Part shown: piece by piece, positions 25,262 to 33,260 of the stretch
Position numbering within the stretch: the first letter of the stretch is position 1
Layout: each line of letters starts with the position of its first letter
Assembly: GCF_019458805.1 (NCBI RefSeq)
Contig: NZ_JAIBOA010000015.1
Span: 124,001-188,000 of the forward strand
Reading direction: 5' to 3'
Source: Actinomadura parmotrematis
Lineage (GTDB): Bacteria; Actinomycetota; Actinomycetes; Streptosporangiales; Streptosporangiaceae
Length of the DNA: 64,000 bases
Translations under genes and position numbers: made by a program
The notes under the pieces: model-generated
What the model saw: the letters and a program-made list of their open reading frames with translations, nothing else
What the model was told of the DNA's origin: nothing
The model's database searches: none

Positions 25262-25714
25262 ATGGCGACATGGCAGCTCTTCGAGAAGGAAGCGCCCGAC
25301 CTCGCGACGGTGGTGCGGGCGCGGTTCGCGGCGGCCGACACCCACGTCCTGGCGACGCTCCGCAAGGACGGCTCGCCGCGCGTCAGCGGCACCGAGGTCG
25401 ACTTCGCGGGGCCCGACCTGGCGTTCGGGTCCATGCTGAACGCGGTGAAGGCCCTGGACCTGCGCCGCGACGGCCGGTGCGCGATCCACGCGCATCCGGC
25501 CGAGGGCGGCGACGCCAAGGTCGCGGGCGTCGCCGTCGAGATCACCGATCCCGAAGAGAAGCGCGCCTACACGACGGGCTCGGAGCCGCCGGGCGGGTTC
25601 CACGCCTTCCGGCTCGACCTGCGCGAGGCCGTCGTCACCGCGGTCGAGGGCGACCAGCTCGCCATCCGGCTCTGGCGGCCGGGGCACCCGGTCGAGACGC
25701 ACCTGCGGAGGTGA
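25262..25714 (+). CDS. PPOX-class (pyridoxamine phosphate oxidase fold) protein
   Basis: 150 residues, split-barrel flavin/F420-binding fold: ADTHVLATLRKDGSPRVSGTEVDF, LAFGSMLNAVKALDLRRDGRCAIH, then a strand pair and REAVVTAVEGDQLAIRLWRP. It probably binds FMN or F420. The substrate is unknown. It starts 41 bp after the MFS stop and converges on a small hypothetical gene with a 6-bp gap. Confidence 0.8.
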   Translation: MATWQLFEKEAPDLATVVRARFAAADTHVLATLRKDGSPRVSGTEVDFAGPDLAFGSMLNAVKALDLRRDGRCAIHAHPAEGGDAKVAGVAVEITDPEEKRAYTTGSEPPGGFHAFRLDLREAVVTAVEGDQLAIRLWRPGHPVETHLRR

Positions 25715-25720
25715 CGCGCG

Positions 25721-25993
25721 TCAGCCGTCCAGGCGCGTGGCGCCGTCCCCCAGCGTGCCGGTGACCACCGCCGCGCAGTGCGCGCACGCCCGCTCCTCGT
25801 CGGGGTCGAACACCGAGGCGTTCGTGAAGACGACGCGCTCCTCGGCGCCGCAGGCCGTCCGCTGCTCGCCGCCGTCCGCCCGCCAGGCGTGGACGTGCGG
25901 CTCGGGCGGCTTCTCCCCGGCGGACGGCGGGTCGACCGCCCATGTCTGCTCGGGGCCCCGCAACCACCCCTGCGGTTCCGTCGCGGTGTCCAT
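25721..25993 (-). CDS. Small Cys/His-containing hypothetical protein
   Basis: 90 residues from the ATG at 25993. A start at 26032 is possible but would add a TTA leucine codon, which is very rare in this genome type, so I prefer the shorter form. HVHAWR, TACGAEE and CAHCAA suggest a small metal-binding fold; VVFTNASVFDPDEERACAHC is the most conserved-looking part. I do not recognise a function. Confidence 0.55.
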   Translation of the reverse strand: MDTATEPQGWLRGPEQTWAVDPPSAGEKPPEPHVHAWRADGGEQRTACGAEERVVFTNASVFDPDEERACAHCAAVVTGTLGDGATRLDG

Positions 25994-26059
25994 GCCGGTG
26001 GCGTCACCGCGGGCGAACCGGGCTAAGCCCACGGAACGGGAAAGATCCCCCGGCGGGCC

Positions 26060-26848
26060 TCACCCGATCCCGAGGAGGGCGGCGAGGGTGCCGCCGAGGA
26101 CGCGGTCGCGCACCTCGCCCGGCGCCGTCACCCGCTCCACCGCAGCCCGAGCCAGGACGGGGTCGCCGTAGGGGGCGTCGGAGCCCGACAGGGCCCGCTC
26201 GGGCAGCTCCTCGATCGCCAGCCGCACCGCGAACACGACCGGCGCCGTGGACAGCTCCAGGTACATGCTCGGGACGTCGCGCACGAGCCCGACGGCCTCC
26301 ATCCAGTGCAGGCCGCCGAGCTGGCTCACCACCAGCGGCACCGACGGATGGCGCCGCGCGAGCGCCGCCAGCGTCCGCAGGTCGTCCGCCGTCGTCGGCG
26401 CGGCGCCGTGCACGACGACGGGCAGGCCGCCGTGGTCGGCCGCCGCCGCCAGCACGGGGCCGAGCACGTCCGCGCGGCCGGGAGGCGGCGTCAGCTCGCC
26501 GATCCCGTACGCGCCGCGCCCGACCACCTCGCGCTCCACGAGAACGGCGACGTCGCCGGCCGGCACGTCCAGCGGGACGGACACGAACGGCAGGAAGCGG
26601 CCGGGATGCGCGGCGACGGCCGCGTCCAGCTCCCGCCACGCCGCCCGGTGCGCCCCGGCGCCGCCCGCCCGCCCGCCGAGGGCCGCGCCGAGCGCCGCCA
26701 TCTCCCGGCCGAGGGCGGCGAGGTCGCGGGCCCGCTCGGGGTGGACGCGGGTGGGGAAGAGGACGGCGCGGTCCGCGCCCGCCTCGTCCAGCAGGGCCAG
26801 ATGGGCGTCCACCGGGTCGTGCACGTGGCCGTGCGCATCGATGATCAT
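26060..26848 (-). CDS. Amidohydrolase-family protein (TIM-barrel)
   Basis: 262 residues. GGAGGCACGAA precedes the ATG at 26848. It opens MIIDAHGHVHDP, the H-x-H metal motif of amidohydrolase-2 proteins. VVVHGAA (metal histidine), VSQLGGLHW and LSGSDAPYGD (the aspartate of strand 8) follow in the right order. Such enzymes hydrolyse or decarboxylate small carbon-nitrogen or aromatic substrates; the substrate is unknown here. It is divergent from a MerR regulator over an 85-bp gap with an inverted repeat, so MerR-controlled expression is likely. Confidence 0.8.
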   Translation of the reverse strand: MIIDAHGHVHDPVDAHLALLDEAGADRAVLFPTRVHPERARDLAALGREMAALGAALGGRAGGAGAHRAAWRELDAAVAAHPGRFLPFVSVPLDVPAGDVAVLVEREVVGRGAYGIGELTPPPGRADVLGPVLAAAADHGGLPVVVHGAAPTTADDLRTLAALARRHPSVPLVVSQLGGLHWMEAVGLVRDVPSMYLELSTAPVVFAVRLAIEELPERALSGSDAPYGDPVLARAAVERVTAPGEVRDRVLGGTLAALLGIG

Positions 26849-26894
26849 TTCGTGCCTCCGGTCGCGGAATGCGGGCGTCCCGGCCACTGTTGAG

Positions 26895-26913
26895 CCCTGA
26901 CACCGTGGCAGGG
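26895..26913. promoter_or_regulatory. MerR-type operator
   Basis: CCCTGACACCGTGGCAGGG: 5-bp arms (CCCTG/CAGGG) around 9 bases, flanked by TTGA on the left and TCAAG on the right. It lies between the divergent amidohydrolase and MerR genes. MerR proteins normally bind such dyads inside over-spaced promoters. Confidence 0.6.
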
Positions 26914-26933
26914 TCAAGCCCGAGGGGGAGCGC

Positions 26934-27296
26934 GTGCTGATCGGGGAACTGGCCCGCCGGACGGGAGTCGCCGAACGCCTCCTCCGCCACTACGAGCGGG
27001 CCGGGCTGCTGCACGCCGAGCGCCTGCCGAACGGCTACCGCGACTACGACGACGGCGCCGAGGACACGGTGCGGCGCATCCGCGCCCTCCTCGCGGCCGG
27101 CCTGACGGCCCGCGAGATCGGCCCGATCCTGCCGTGCACGGCGGGCCCCGGTACGGCCGTCAGCGCCTGTCCGGGCGTCCTCGACGGCCTGCGCGACCGC
27201 CTCGCCGTCCTCGACCGCCGCGCCGCCGACCTGGACGCCGCCCGCCGCAACCTGCGCGCCACCATCGCCGCCACCGAACGCGCCGCCCCGCCCTGA
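26934..27296 (+). CDS. MerR-family regulator
   Basis: 120 residues, GTG start with GAGGGGGAG just before it. The N-terminal winged helix MLIGELARRTGVAERLLRHYERAGLL...NGYRDYDD is typical MerR. A dimerisation helix follows, and two cysteines sit near residues 68 and 79 (ILPC and SACPG), in the effector region. They may sense thiols or metals, although many MerR proteins of this subgroup carry similar residues without a known ligand. It probably controls itself and the divergent amidohydrolase through the dyad at 26895. Confidence 0.87.
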   Translation: MLIGELARRTGVAERLLRHYERAGLLHAERLPNGYRDYDDGAEDTVRRIRALLAAGLTAREIGPILPCTAGPGTAVSACPGVLDGLRDRLAVLDRRAADLDAARRNLRATIAATERAAPP

Positions 27297-27374
27297 CGCC
27301 CTCAGGTCCCGGCGAGAGGAAGGCTTTTCCGGGGCTTGGGCATGGCGTCGGGCGCCGGCGGCCATGAAAAGATC

Positions 27375-28640
27375 ATGGGCTTGTCTCGGGCGGTGGGGTT
27401 CGCCGCGGCCGGCGCGTGCCTGCTCGCGCTGGGCGCGGCAGCGTGCGGCGAGGACTATGACGGCGGCGCGAAGGGCCCGCCGACGGCGACGGCGACGGCG
27501 TCCCAGGTCTCCGCGGATCAGGCGGTCCGGCAGGCGCAGGCCGCCGAGGCGGCGAACGCCCTGCCCCGGGACGCGTTCTACACGGCGCGCCCGACGTCCG
27601 CCGCGCCCGGCACGCTGCTGCGCGCGGAGGCGTTCTCCGGCTGGACGGCCCTTCCCGACGGCGCGCACGGCACCCGCATCCTGTACGACTCGCGCTCGGC
27701 CGAGGGCGCGCGCGTGGTGACGTCGGCGGCGGTCGTGACTCCCGGCGGCACCGCGCCGTCCGGCGGGTGGCCGGTCATCGCCTGGGCGCACGGCACGAGC
27801 GGCGTCGCACCGCAGTGCGCGCCGTCGCTGATGAAGGACCTGTACTACGGCGATCTCATCGCCGCGTTCGTCAAGCAGGGCTACGCGGTCGTGGCCACCG
27901 ACTACTCCGGTCTCGGCGCAGGCGACGGCCACGAGTACAACACGATGCCCGCCAACGCCGGCGACGTCCGCTACTCCGTCGCGGCGGCGCGCAAGGCCGT
28001 CCCGCAGCTCGGCGAGCGCTGGGCGGCCGTCGGCCACTCGCAGGGCGGCCAGGCCGCCTGGGGCGCCGCGAAGCAGCAGGCGACCGAACCCGTCGGGAAG
28101 ATGGTCGGCGCCGTCGCGCTGGCGCCGGCGACCCCGGCCGGCGGCGCCGTCCAAGGCGTCATCGACACCCCCGGCGCGGCGGTGTACCTGCCCTACGTGG
28201 CCTTCTCGCTCGCCCTGCAGTACGACGGTTTCGCGCCGCAGGACATGCTCAGCGACACCGGGATGCGCCACTACCGGCAGTACGTCGAGAACGGCTGCCT
28301 GCCCTACGCCATCGCGCTCACCGGCGACGCCACGCCGCGCGCCTACCTCAAGGCCGACGCGGCGGACAACGCGGCGGTGCGGCGGTACATCGAGAAGAAC
28401 GTCTACACCGACCGCGAGCTGGCGGCGCCGCTGTTCGCCGCTTCGGGGGCCAAGGACGCCTCGGTCGCCGCGCCGACCGTCGAGGCCGCGGCCGCGCAGC
28501 AGTGCGAGCACGGCACGGCCGTCGCCTACAAGCGCTACCCCGGCACCCACGACGGCATGATCGACGAGGCGCTGCCCGACGTCACCGCCTGGCTCGCCGA
28601 CCGCTTCGCGGGCAAGGCCGCCCCGAGCACCTGCCGCTGA
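27375..28640 (+). CDS. Secreted lipase-family lipoprotein
   Basis: 421 residues from the ATG at 27375, chosen because the signal peptide MGLSRAVGFAAAGACLLALGAAAC then ends in a lipobox cysteine. Earlier in-frame starts would only add a polar extension. Alpha/beta-hydrolase of the secretory lipase (LIP, PF03583) type: WPVIAWAHGTSG (oxyanion), VVATDYSGLGA, nucleophile GHSQGGQAA, and a C-terminal GTHDGMIDEAL with the catalytic histidine. Extracellular cleavage of lipid or other esters is the expected role. The gap to the next gene is 73 bp. Confidence 0.85.
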   Translation: MGLSRAVGFAAAGACLLALGAAACGEDYDGGAKGPPTATATASQVSADQAVRQAQAAEAANALPRDAFYTARPTSAAPGTLLRAEAFSGWTALPDGAHGTRILYDSRSAEGARVVTSAAVVTPGGTAPSGGWPVIAWAHGTSGVAPQCAPSLMKDLYYGDLIAAFVKQGYAVVATDYSGLGAGDGHEYNTMPANAGDVRYSVAAARKAVPQLGERWAAVGHSQGGQAAWGAAKQQATEPVGKMVGAVALAPATPAGGAVQGVIDTPGAAVYLPYVAFSLALQYDGFAPQDMLSDTGMRHYRQYVENGCLPYAIALTGDATPRAYLKADAADNAAVRRYIEKNVYTDRELAAPLFAASGAKDASVAAPTVEAAAAQQCEHGTAVAYKRYPGTHDGMIDEALPDVTAWLADRFAGKAAPSTCR

Positions 28641-28713
28641 CGTCCCGCGATTGACAAGCGGACGGACCGGCTGGTCTCCTGCATTCCAGACTTTTCCTAT
28701 CTGAGGAGTTGGA

Positions 28714-30108
28714 ATGAGTGCGCTGTCGCGGCGGACGTTCGGCACCCTGGTCGGCGGAGGGACGGCCGCGGCCGCGCTCGGGACGCTCGCGTCCCCGTCG
28801 GAGGCCCGCGCGGGCGAGCGGCGGTTCGCCGCGGCCGGGCGCCGCCCCCGCCGGAAGCCCAACATCCTGCTGATCCTCGGCGACGACCTCGGCGCGTCCG
28901 ACCTGTCGAGCTACGGCGCGCCGCACATCAGCACGCCGAACCTCGACCGGCTCGCCCGCGACGGCGTCCGCTTCACGCAGGCGTACTCGGGGTCGGCGAC
29001 ATGCTCGCCCACCCGCTTCTCGCTCTACACCGGCCGCTACCCCGGCCGCCTCGCGGGCGGCCTGCTGGAGCCGATCAACGCCAAGGGCGTCGGGCTGCCG
29101 CCCGGCCACCCGACGCTGGCGTCCCAGCTCAGGAAGGCCGGCTACGAGACCGCGCTCATCGGCAAGTGGCACGCCGGTTTCCTGCCGGACTTCAGCCCGA
29201 CCAGGTCCGGCTGGGACACCTTCTTCGGCAACTTCGGCGGCGCGCTCGACTACTTCTCCAAGATCGGGGCGCTCGGCGAGTACGACCTGTACGAGGGCGA
29301 CGCCGAGTACCGCGACCTGCGCTACTACACCGACGTCCTCACCGAGCGGGCCGTCGACTTCGTCAAGGACGACCACGCGAAGCCCTGGCTGCTGAACCTC
29401 AACTTCACCACCCCGCACTGGCCGTGGGAGACCGCCAAGGACAAGGCGGTCAGCGACGCCATCACCGCCAAGATCAAGGCGGGCCTGAACCCCACCCTGG
29501 CCCTGCTGCACAACGACGGCGGCTCGGTGGAGATCTACGCCGAGATGGTCGAGTCGCTCGACGCCTCGATCGGCAAGGTGCTCCAGGCGCTGCGCCGCTC
29601 CGGCCAGGAGCAGGACACGATCGTGCTGTTCTCCAGCGACAACGGCGGCGAGCGGTTCTCCTACAACTGGCCGCTGACGGGCAACAAGGCGAGCCTCAAC
29701 GAGGGCGGCATCCGCGTCCCGAACATCCTGCGCTGGCCCGCCGCGATCGACGGCGGCCAGTACAGCGACGTCCCGGTCATCACCCCCGACTGGACGGCGA
29801 CCCTGCTGGAGATCGCGGGCGCGTCCGCCGACCCCGCCCACCCCCTGGACGGCCGCAGCCTCGCCGGCCACCTGCTGCGCGGCGCCGAGCCGCCCGCCCA
29901 CGACCTGTTCTGGCGGACCCGCGGCTGGCGCGCCCTCCGCCGCGGCGACTGGAAGTACCTGCGCACCCCGAGCGGCGGCGACCAGCTCTTCAACCTCGCC
30001 GAGGACGAGCGCGAGCAGCGCGACTTCACCGCCGCCCAGCCCACCACCCTGGCGTCCCTCAAGGCCGCCTGGGAGAAGATCGACGCGACCCTCCTCCCGT
30101 ACTCCTGA
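28714..30108 (+). CDS. Tat-exported arylsulfatase
   Basis: 464 residues with GAGGAG before the ATG. The N-terminus has a twin-arginine signal (SRRTFGTLVGGG). KPNILLILGDDLGASDLSSYG supplies metal-binding aspartates. CSPTRFSLYTGRYP is the formylglycine motif (C-x-P-T-R form, often seen in place of C-x-P-S-R). LIGKWHAGF and FSSDNGGERF supply further active-site residues. Tat export fits folding before secretion with the modified cysteine made in the cytoplasm. A TTGACA at 28651 may be its -35. No formylglycine-generating enzyme gene is in the window. Confidence 0.88.
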   Translation: MSALSRRTFGTLVGGGTAAAALGTLASPSEARAGERRFAAAGRRPRRKPNILLILGDDLGASDLSSYGAPHISTPNLDRLARDGVRFTQAYSGSATCSPTRFSLYTGRYPGRLAGGLLEPINAKGVGLPPGHPTLASQLRKAGYETALIGKWHAGFLPDFSPTRSGWDTFFGNFGGALDYFSKIGALGEYDLYEGDAEYRDLRYYTDVLTERAVDFVKDDHAKPWLLNLNFTTPHWPWETAKDKAVSDAITAKIKAGLNPTLALLHNDGGSVEIYAEMVESLDASIGKVLQALRRSGQEQDTIVLFSSDNGGERFSYNWPLTGNKASLNEGGIRVPNILRWPAAIDGGQYSDVPVITPDWTATLLEIAGASADPAHPLDGRSLAGHLLRGAEPPAHDLFWRTRGWRALRRGDWKYLRTPSGGDQLFNLAEDEREQRDFTAAQPTTLASLKAAWEKIDATLLPYS

Positions 30109-30119
30109 CCGTGCGCGCC

Positions 30120-30151
30120 GCCCGGCGCCGCGCCCGCGCGCGGCGCCGGGC
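30120..30151. terminator. Bidirectional terminator hairpin
   Basis: A perfect 14-bp stem, GCCCGGCGCCGCGC against GCGCGGCGCCGGGC, with a 4-base loop, lies between the convergent sulfatase and B-lectin genes. There is no T-tract. Confidence 0.65.
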
Positions 30152-30159
30152 GGGACGGG

Positions 30160-30936
30160 TCAGTGGTGGCCGTGGTAGCGGTCCCACAGGGCCTGCATGT
30201 GGCCGGTGTAGACGACCACGTTGCCGTCGTTCTGGACGGCCAGCCAGGTGCTCTTGTGCCACGTGTGCGTCGACCAGAGCGCCTTGCCGCCCGCGCGGAC
30301 GACCAGGTTCCCGTCCGCCTGCATGGTCGTCGTCGCGCCCTTGTGACCGGACGTGCCGGTGTGCCACCTGAGCTTGCCGCCGGAGTACAGCGCCAGGTCG
30401 CCGCCCGGCTCCTGGCGGAGCTGCCAGGCGCCGTTCTGCGAGACGACCTTCTGGTACGGGTAGAGCGTCACCCCGTTGGACAGCGTGCTGATCCACTGGT
30501 AGCTGGACCACAGCGCGGTCTTGCCCTTGTAGACCACGGCGTTGCCGTCGTTCTGGAGCTTGAGGTAGGCGCCTTTGTCCCCGTCGGTGTGGCTCCGCCA
30601 GTACTGGTGGCTCCCCTTGGCCACCACCAGGTCGCCGTTCGTCCGCATGGTCGCGGACGAACCCTTGACCCAGGTGTGCGAGCTCCAGATCGCCTTGGAC
30701 TTCTTGTAGACGACCAGGTTGCCGTCGGTCTGCATGATGAGCTTGTACCGGCCGTCGGGGGAGTGCAGCGACCGGCCCGCCTTCAGGGTCTGCCCGGACT
30801 TCAGCACCGAGCTCGTGGCCTGGGCGGCGGCGACGGGCGTCGCCGTCGACGGGGCGGCGAGCGACGGGACGGCGACGGCGGCGGCGCCCGCCGCGGCCAG
30901 CGCGGCCGCGGCGCCCACGATCAACTTGATCTTCAT
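30160..30936 (-). CDS. Secreted B-type (bulb) lectin
   Basis: 258 residues. The Sec signal peptide MKIKLIVGAAAALAAAGAAAVAVPSLAAP is followed by two tandem beta-prism II domains. Mannose-binding Q-x-D-x-N-x-V-x-Y motifs are visible: QTDGNLVVY and QNDGNAVVY in the first half, QADGNLVVR (Tyr replaced by Arg) and QNDGNVVVY in the second, plus degraded RTNGDLVV and QEPGGDLALY. At least three sites look able to bind mannose. The role may be glycan adhesion or antagonism; bacteriocins of the putidacin type share this fold. GAGG lies nine bases before the ATG. Confidence 0.88.
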   Translation of the reverse strand: MKIKLIVGAAAALAAAGAAAVAVPSLAAPSTATPVAAAQATSSVLKSGQTLKAGRSLHSPDGRYKLIMQTDGNLVVYKKSKAIWSSHTWVKGSSATMRTNGDLVVAKGSHQYWRSHTDGDKGAYLKLQNDGNAVVYKGKTALWSSYQWISTLSNGVTLYPYQKVVSQNGAWQLRQEPGGDLALYSGGKLRWHTGTSGHKGATTTMQADGNLVVRAGGKALWSTHTWHKSTWLAVQNDGNVVVYTGHMQALWDRYHGHH

Positions 30937-31451
30937 AGGGTGGACCTCGGAATCCCTCTGCCACTGATCTCGCCGGAGGCGAGACGGATGCGACACAGGA
31001 GCCTAGGAACGCGCACCCCGGCGCGGTCCGCACCGCATGCGCCCTTCCTGTGCAATCCGTGCGCCCACCGAGCCACGCGCCCACGCCCCCACGCGACACC
31101 GCACCCCTACGGACACCACCCCACCACCGAGCCGCACGACCACCGTGCCGCGCACCGTCGTGCCCCGCGTCCGCCGGGCCGCGCACCGTCGTGCCTTGCG
31201 ACCGCCGAGCCGGCGACCATGGAGCCGCGCGACACCGCGCCCCTACGGACGCCACCGCACCACCGCACCACCGCACCACCGAGCCGCACGACCGCCGGGC
31301 CGCGCACCGCCGTGCCCCGCGTCCGCCGTGCCGCGCACCGTCGTGCCTTGCGACCACCGAGCCGCACGACCGCCGTGCCGCGCACCGCCGTGCCCCGCGT
31401 CCGCCGGGCCGCAACGACCACCGGGCCGCGAGGGGAGGGGGCGCCGCGCCG
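30937..31451. other. 515-bp non-coding stretch
   Basis: Holds the B-lectin promoter region and, from about 31093, a minisatellite. Open frames across it encode only repetitive Arg/Ala/Gly-rich sequence in several frames and have no start signals, so I treat it as non-coding. Confidence 0.6.
31093..31430. repeat. GC-rich minisatellite
   Basis: Imperfect tandem copies of a 78-bp unit beginning GAGCCGCACGACC at 31129, 31281 and 31359, with a 152-bp step between the first two. Inside each unit a half-repeat recurs, with GCCGCGCACCGTCGTGCC as its core. A second element, GACACCGC then CCCCTACGGAC, occurs near 31096 and 31230. Copies differ mostly by single G/A or T/G changes. Confidence 0.8.
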
Positions 31452-31808
31452 TCAGGCGGCGGGCTGCCAGAGCTCGACGCGGTTGCCCTCGGGGTCGGTC
31501 ACCCAGCCGAACCGGCCGACGCCGTCCATGTCCTGCGTCTCCGCGGACACCTCGGCGCCCTTGGCGCGGAGCTGCGCGAGCATCGCGTCCAGGTCGCGGG
31601 CGCGGAAGTTCAGCATGGTCTGCTGCGTGCGGGAGCCGAAGTAGTCGGTCCCGGACTCGAAGGCCGCGAACACCGTCGTCCCGGCCTCCTGGCGCCACGC
31701 GCCGTTCTCGTCGGCGTCCAGGCCGAGGCACTCGCGGTACCACGCCCCCAGGGCGATGGGGTCGGCCGCCCGCAGGAAGTACCCGCCGATGCCCAGTACA
31801 CGTTCCAT
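31452..31808 (-). CDS. VOC (glyoxalase/bleomycin-resistance fold) protein
   Basis: 118 residues, paired beta-alpha-beta-beta-beta units. VLGIGGYFLRAADPIALGAWYRECLGL is unit 1. QTMLNFRARDLDAMLAQLRAKGAEV and GWVTDPEGNRVELWQP form unit 2, whose final glutamate is a usual metal ligand. Family members are dioxygenases, lyases or binding proteins; the substrate is unknown. It is a single gene between the minisatellite and a large palindrome. Confidence 0.82.
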   Translation of the reverse strand: MERVLGIGGYFLRAADPIALGAWYRECLGLDADENGAWRQEAGTTVFAAFESGTDYFGSRTQQTMLNFRARDLDAMLAQLRAKGAEVSAETQDMDGVGRFGWVTDPEGNRVELWQPAA

Positions 31809-31858
31809 GCCGCCATCCTGGCAGCCCCCCCGATCACCCGGCCCTCCTTCGCCGCCCC

Positions 31859-31958
31859 GACCACCCGGTCACCCAAAGTTGAGATGCGGCGTGTTGGCCA
31901 CTTTCGATCTTCAAAGTGGCCAACACGCCGCATCTCAACGGACGGCGACCGGGTGGTC
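31859..31958. repeat. Large compound palindrome, element 1
   Basis: Inner stem: a perfect 27-bp inverted repeat (31878-31904 with 31913-31939) with an 8-base loop. Outer stem: a perfect 12-bp repeat, GACCACCCGGTC (31859-31870) with GACCGGGTGGTC (31947-31958), separated from the inner stem by 7 bases on each side. It lies downstream of the DUF397 gene and upstream of the VOC gene. It could act as a terminator, but the compound structure and its relative at 39.8 kb suggest a repeated element. Confidence 0.85.
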
Positions 31959-31976
31959 ATTGCGGGGACGCGCTGA

Positions 31977-32159
31977 TCAGAGGTGCTTGACGACGTCGGA
32001 GAAGCGCCGGAAGGCGGCGCGGTTCACGAGGAGGTGGGGGCCGGTCGCGTCCTTGCTGTCGCGTACGGCGACGGCGTCGCGGGCACCGGCCAGCTCCACG
32101 CAGTCGCCGCCCTTGTCGTCGCTGCGGGCGGCTTTGCGCCAAGGTGTCGTGAGGTGCAT
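31977..32159 (-). CDS. DUF397 protein (copy 2)
   Basis: 60 residues. WRKAARSDDKGGDCVELAG, then AVAVRDSKDATGPHL and a final FRRFSDVVKHL are the DUF397 consensus. These small proteins are encoded beside XRE-DUF5753 regulators in actinomycetes (WhiJ/AbaA-type loci) and probably bind or modulate them. The internal 76 bp are identical to the neighbouring copy. It is the last gene of the cluster on this strand. Confidence 0.85.
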   Translation of the reverse strand: MHLTTPWRKAARSDDKGGDCVELAGARDAVAVRDSKDATGPHLLVNRAAFRRFSDVVKHL

Positions 32160-32400
32160 GTGCCTACCGTCCTGTTGCCTTTCAACCAACCTTCGGTCGG
32201 TTCTCGGTCCTAGGCAAGAGGCGGTTCCCGGATGGCTGAGTCGCGGCGGCCTGCCCGGAGCAGGGCGCCGCAACTCAACCGGGTGCGACGTGCTAGAGGT
32301 TCTTGATGGCGTCGGTGAAGCGTTGGAAGGCGGCGCGGTTCACGAGGAGGTGGGGGCCGGTCGCGTCCTTGCTGTCGCGTACGGCGACGGCGTCGCGGGC
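32009..32400. repeat. 76-bp exact direct repeat inside the two DUF397 genes
   Basis: 32009-32084 and 32325-32400 are identical over 76 bp, 316 bp apart, both within the C-terminal halves of the DUF397 genes. The flanks differ clearly. This points to recent duplication or gene conversion. Confidence 0.85.
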
Positions 32401-32478
32401 GCTGGCCAGTTCCACGCAGTTGTCGCCCTGGTCCGAGCTTCTCGAAGCCTTTCGCCAAACCGGTTCGATCAAGTCCAC
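32293..32478 (-). CDS. DUF397 protein (copy 1)
   Basis: 61 residues (MDLIEPVWRKASRSSDQGDNCVELAS...). Same family as the copy 134 bp downstream. It overlaps the 3' end of the XRE-DUF5753 gene by 10 bases, so the two are co-translated and probably act together. Charged residues at the N-terminus differ from copy 2 (SSDQGDN against SDDKGGD), while the C-terminal half is nearly the same. Confidence 0.87.
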   Translation of the reverse strand: MDLIEPVWRKASRSSDQGDNCVELASARDAVAVRDSKDATGPHLLVNRAAFQRFTDAIKNL

Positions 32479-33260
32479 GTGCCCTCCCTGACCTCTCTGA
32501 TGAGTTCACGCGAGTCGTCGACGTTCAGCGCCAGCGCTTGCAGGGTGCTGAAGGCCTCGCCGGCTCTTGCTATGCGATCGGGATCGTTGGTGGTCTCGCC
32601 GCCGAACGCGTGGAGCGCATAGGCGATCTCGCTGTGGTCCGCCTGCCGGGCAATGGCGAAGGATCCCCACACGCCTCGATAGTAGGCGATAGGGGCTATC
32701 TGTAGATATATGCGATCTCTGCTGGAGATCTCTTCGAGGAAGAGGAGTTGCTCCCGCATGAGTCCTCCGGTGCCGATCCGGCGCCGGAGGACGCTCTCGT
32801 CGAGGACGACGAACGTCAGCGGCCCCTGGTCTCGGAGGATGCTGTCACGGCGCCGCATCCTTGCGGCGACGGCAGCGTCGTCGCCGAGCAGCACGCGTGC
32901 GTAGGCTTCGGTCTGGAAGGGGCCGTAGACGTGCCGGTCCTCCCAGTCCCGCAGCAGTACGGCCGTGGCCTCGGCCTTCGGATAGCTGGCGAATGCCTTG
33001 GGGTAGCGCACCGCCTTGATCGCTTCCAAGAGGTCGTTCCACGCCTGAGCGATCACCCCGTTCGCGCCGAGCTCCTTGTCCAAGCGAACCGCGAAGTCCG
33101 AGCGGCAGCGCGTGTGCCCGGCCTCCACCTGCGAGATGTAGCTTCTGGTCACGGACAGCTTTGCAGCCGCCTGGCCCTGAGTCAGCCCGGCGTCCGCCCG
33201 GGTCTTCTTGACCACTTCGCCGAACGCCACCAGTTCGGGGTCGATGTTCCTTGTCGGCAT
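32469..33260 (-). CDS. XRE regulator with DUF5753 domain (WhiJ-like)
   Basis: 263 residues. The helix-turn-helix is at about 12-65 (RADAGLTQGQAAAKLSVTRSYISQVEAGHTR). The DUF5753 domain follows, with ATAVLLRDWEDRHVYGPFQTEAYARVLL, RRRDSIL, FVVLDESVLRRRIG, LMREQLLFLEE and YYRGVWGSFAI in the usual order. Streptomyces homologues (WhiJ, AbaA-locus proteins) influence sporulation and antibiotic production with DUF397 and HATPase partners, both of which are here. It is divergent from the HATPase gene. Confidence 0.9.
   Translation of the reverse strand: MPTRNIDPELVAFGEVVKKTRADAGLTQGQAAAKLSVTRSYISQVEAGHTRCRSDFAVRLDKELGANGVIAQAWNDLLEAIKAVRYPKAFASYPKAEATAVLLRDWEDRHVYGPFQTEAYARVLLGDDAAVAARMRRRDSILRDQGPLTFVVLDESVLRRRIGTGGLMREQLLFLEEISSRDRIYLQIAPIAYYRGVWGSFAIARQADHSEIAYALHAFGGETTNDPDRIARAGEAFSTLQALALNVDDSRELIREVREGTWT

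Noticed and set aside
25994..26032. Longer start for the small Cys/His protein
   Set aside because: Would include a TTA codon and lacks a ribosome binding site; the ATG at 25993 is simpler.
30059..31414. A long minus-strand protein through the minisatellite, continuous with the lectin region
   Set aside because: Only repetitive Arg/Gly/Ala sequence with no ribosome binding site; the lectin is in a different frame with a good signal peptide.
31093..31430. CRISPR-like array
   Set aside because: The repeat units are contiguous and contain inner half-repeats with no unique spacers of constant length, and no cas gene is in the window.
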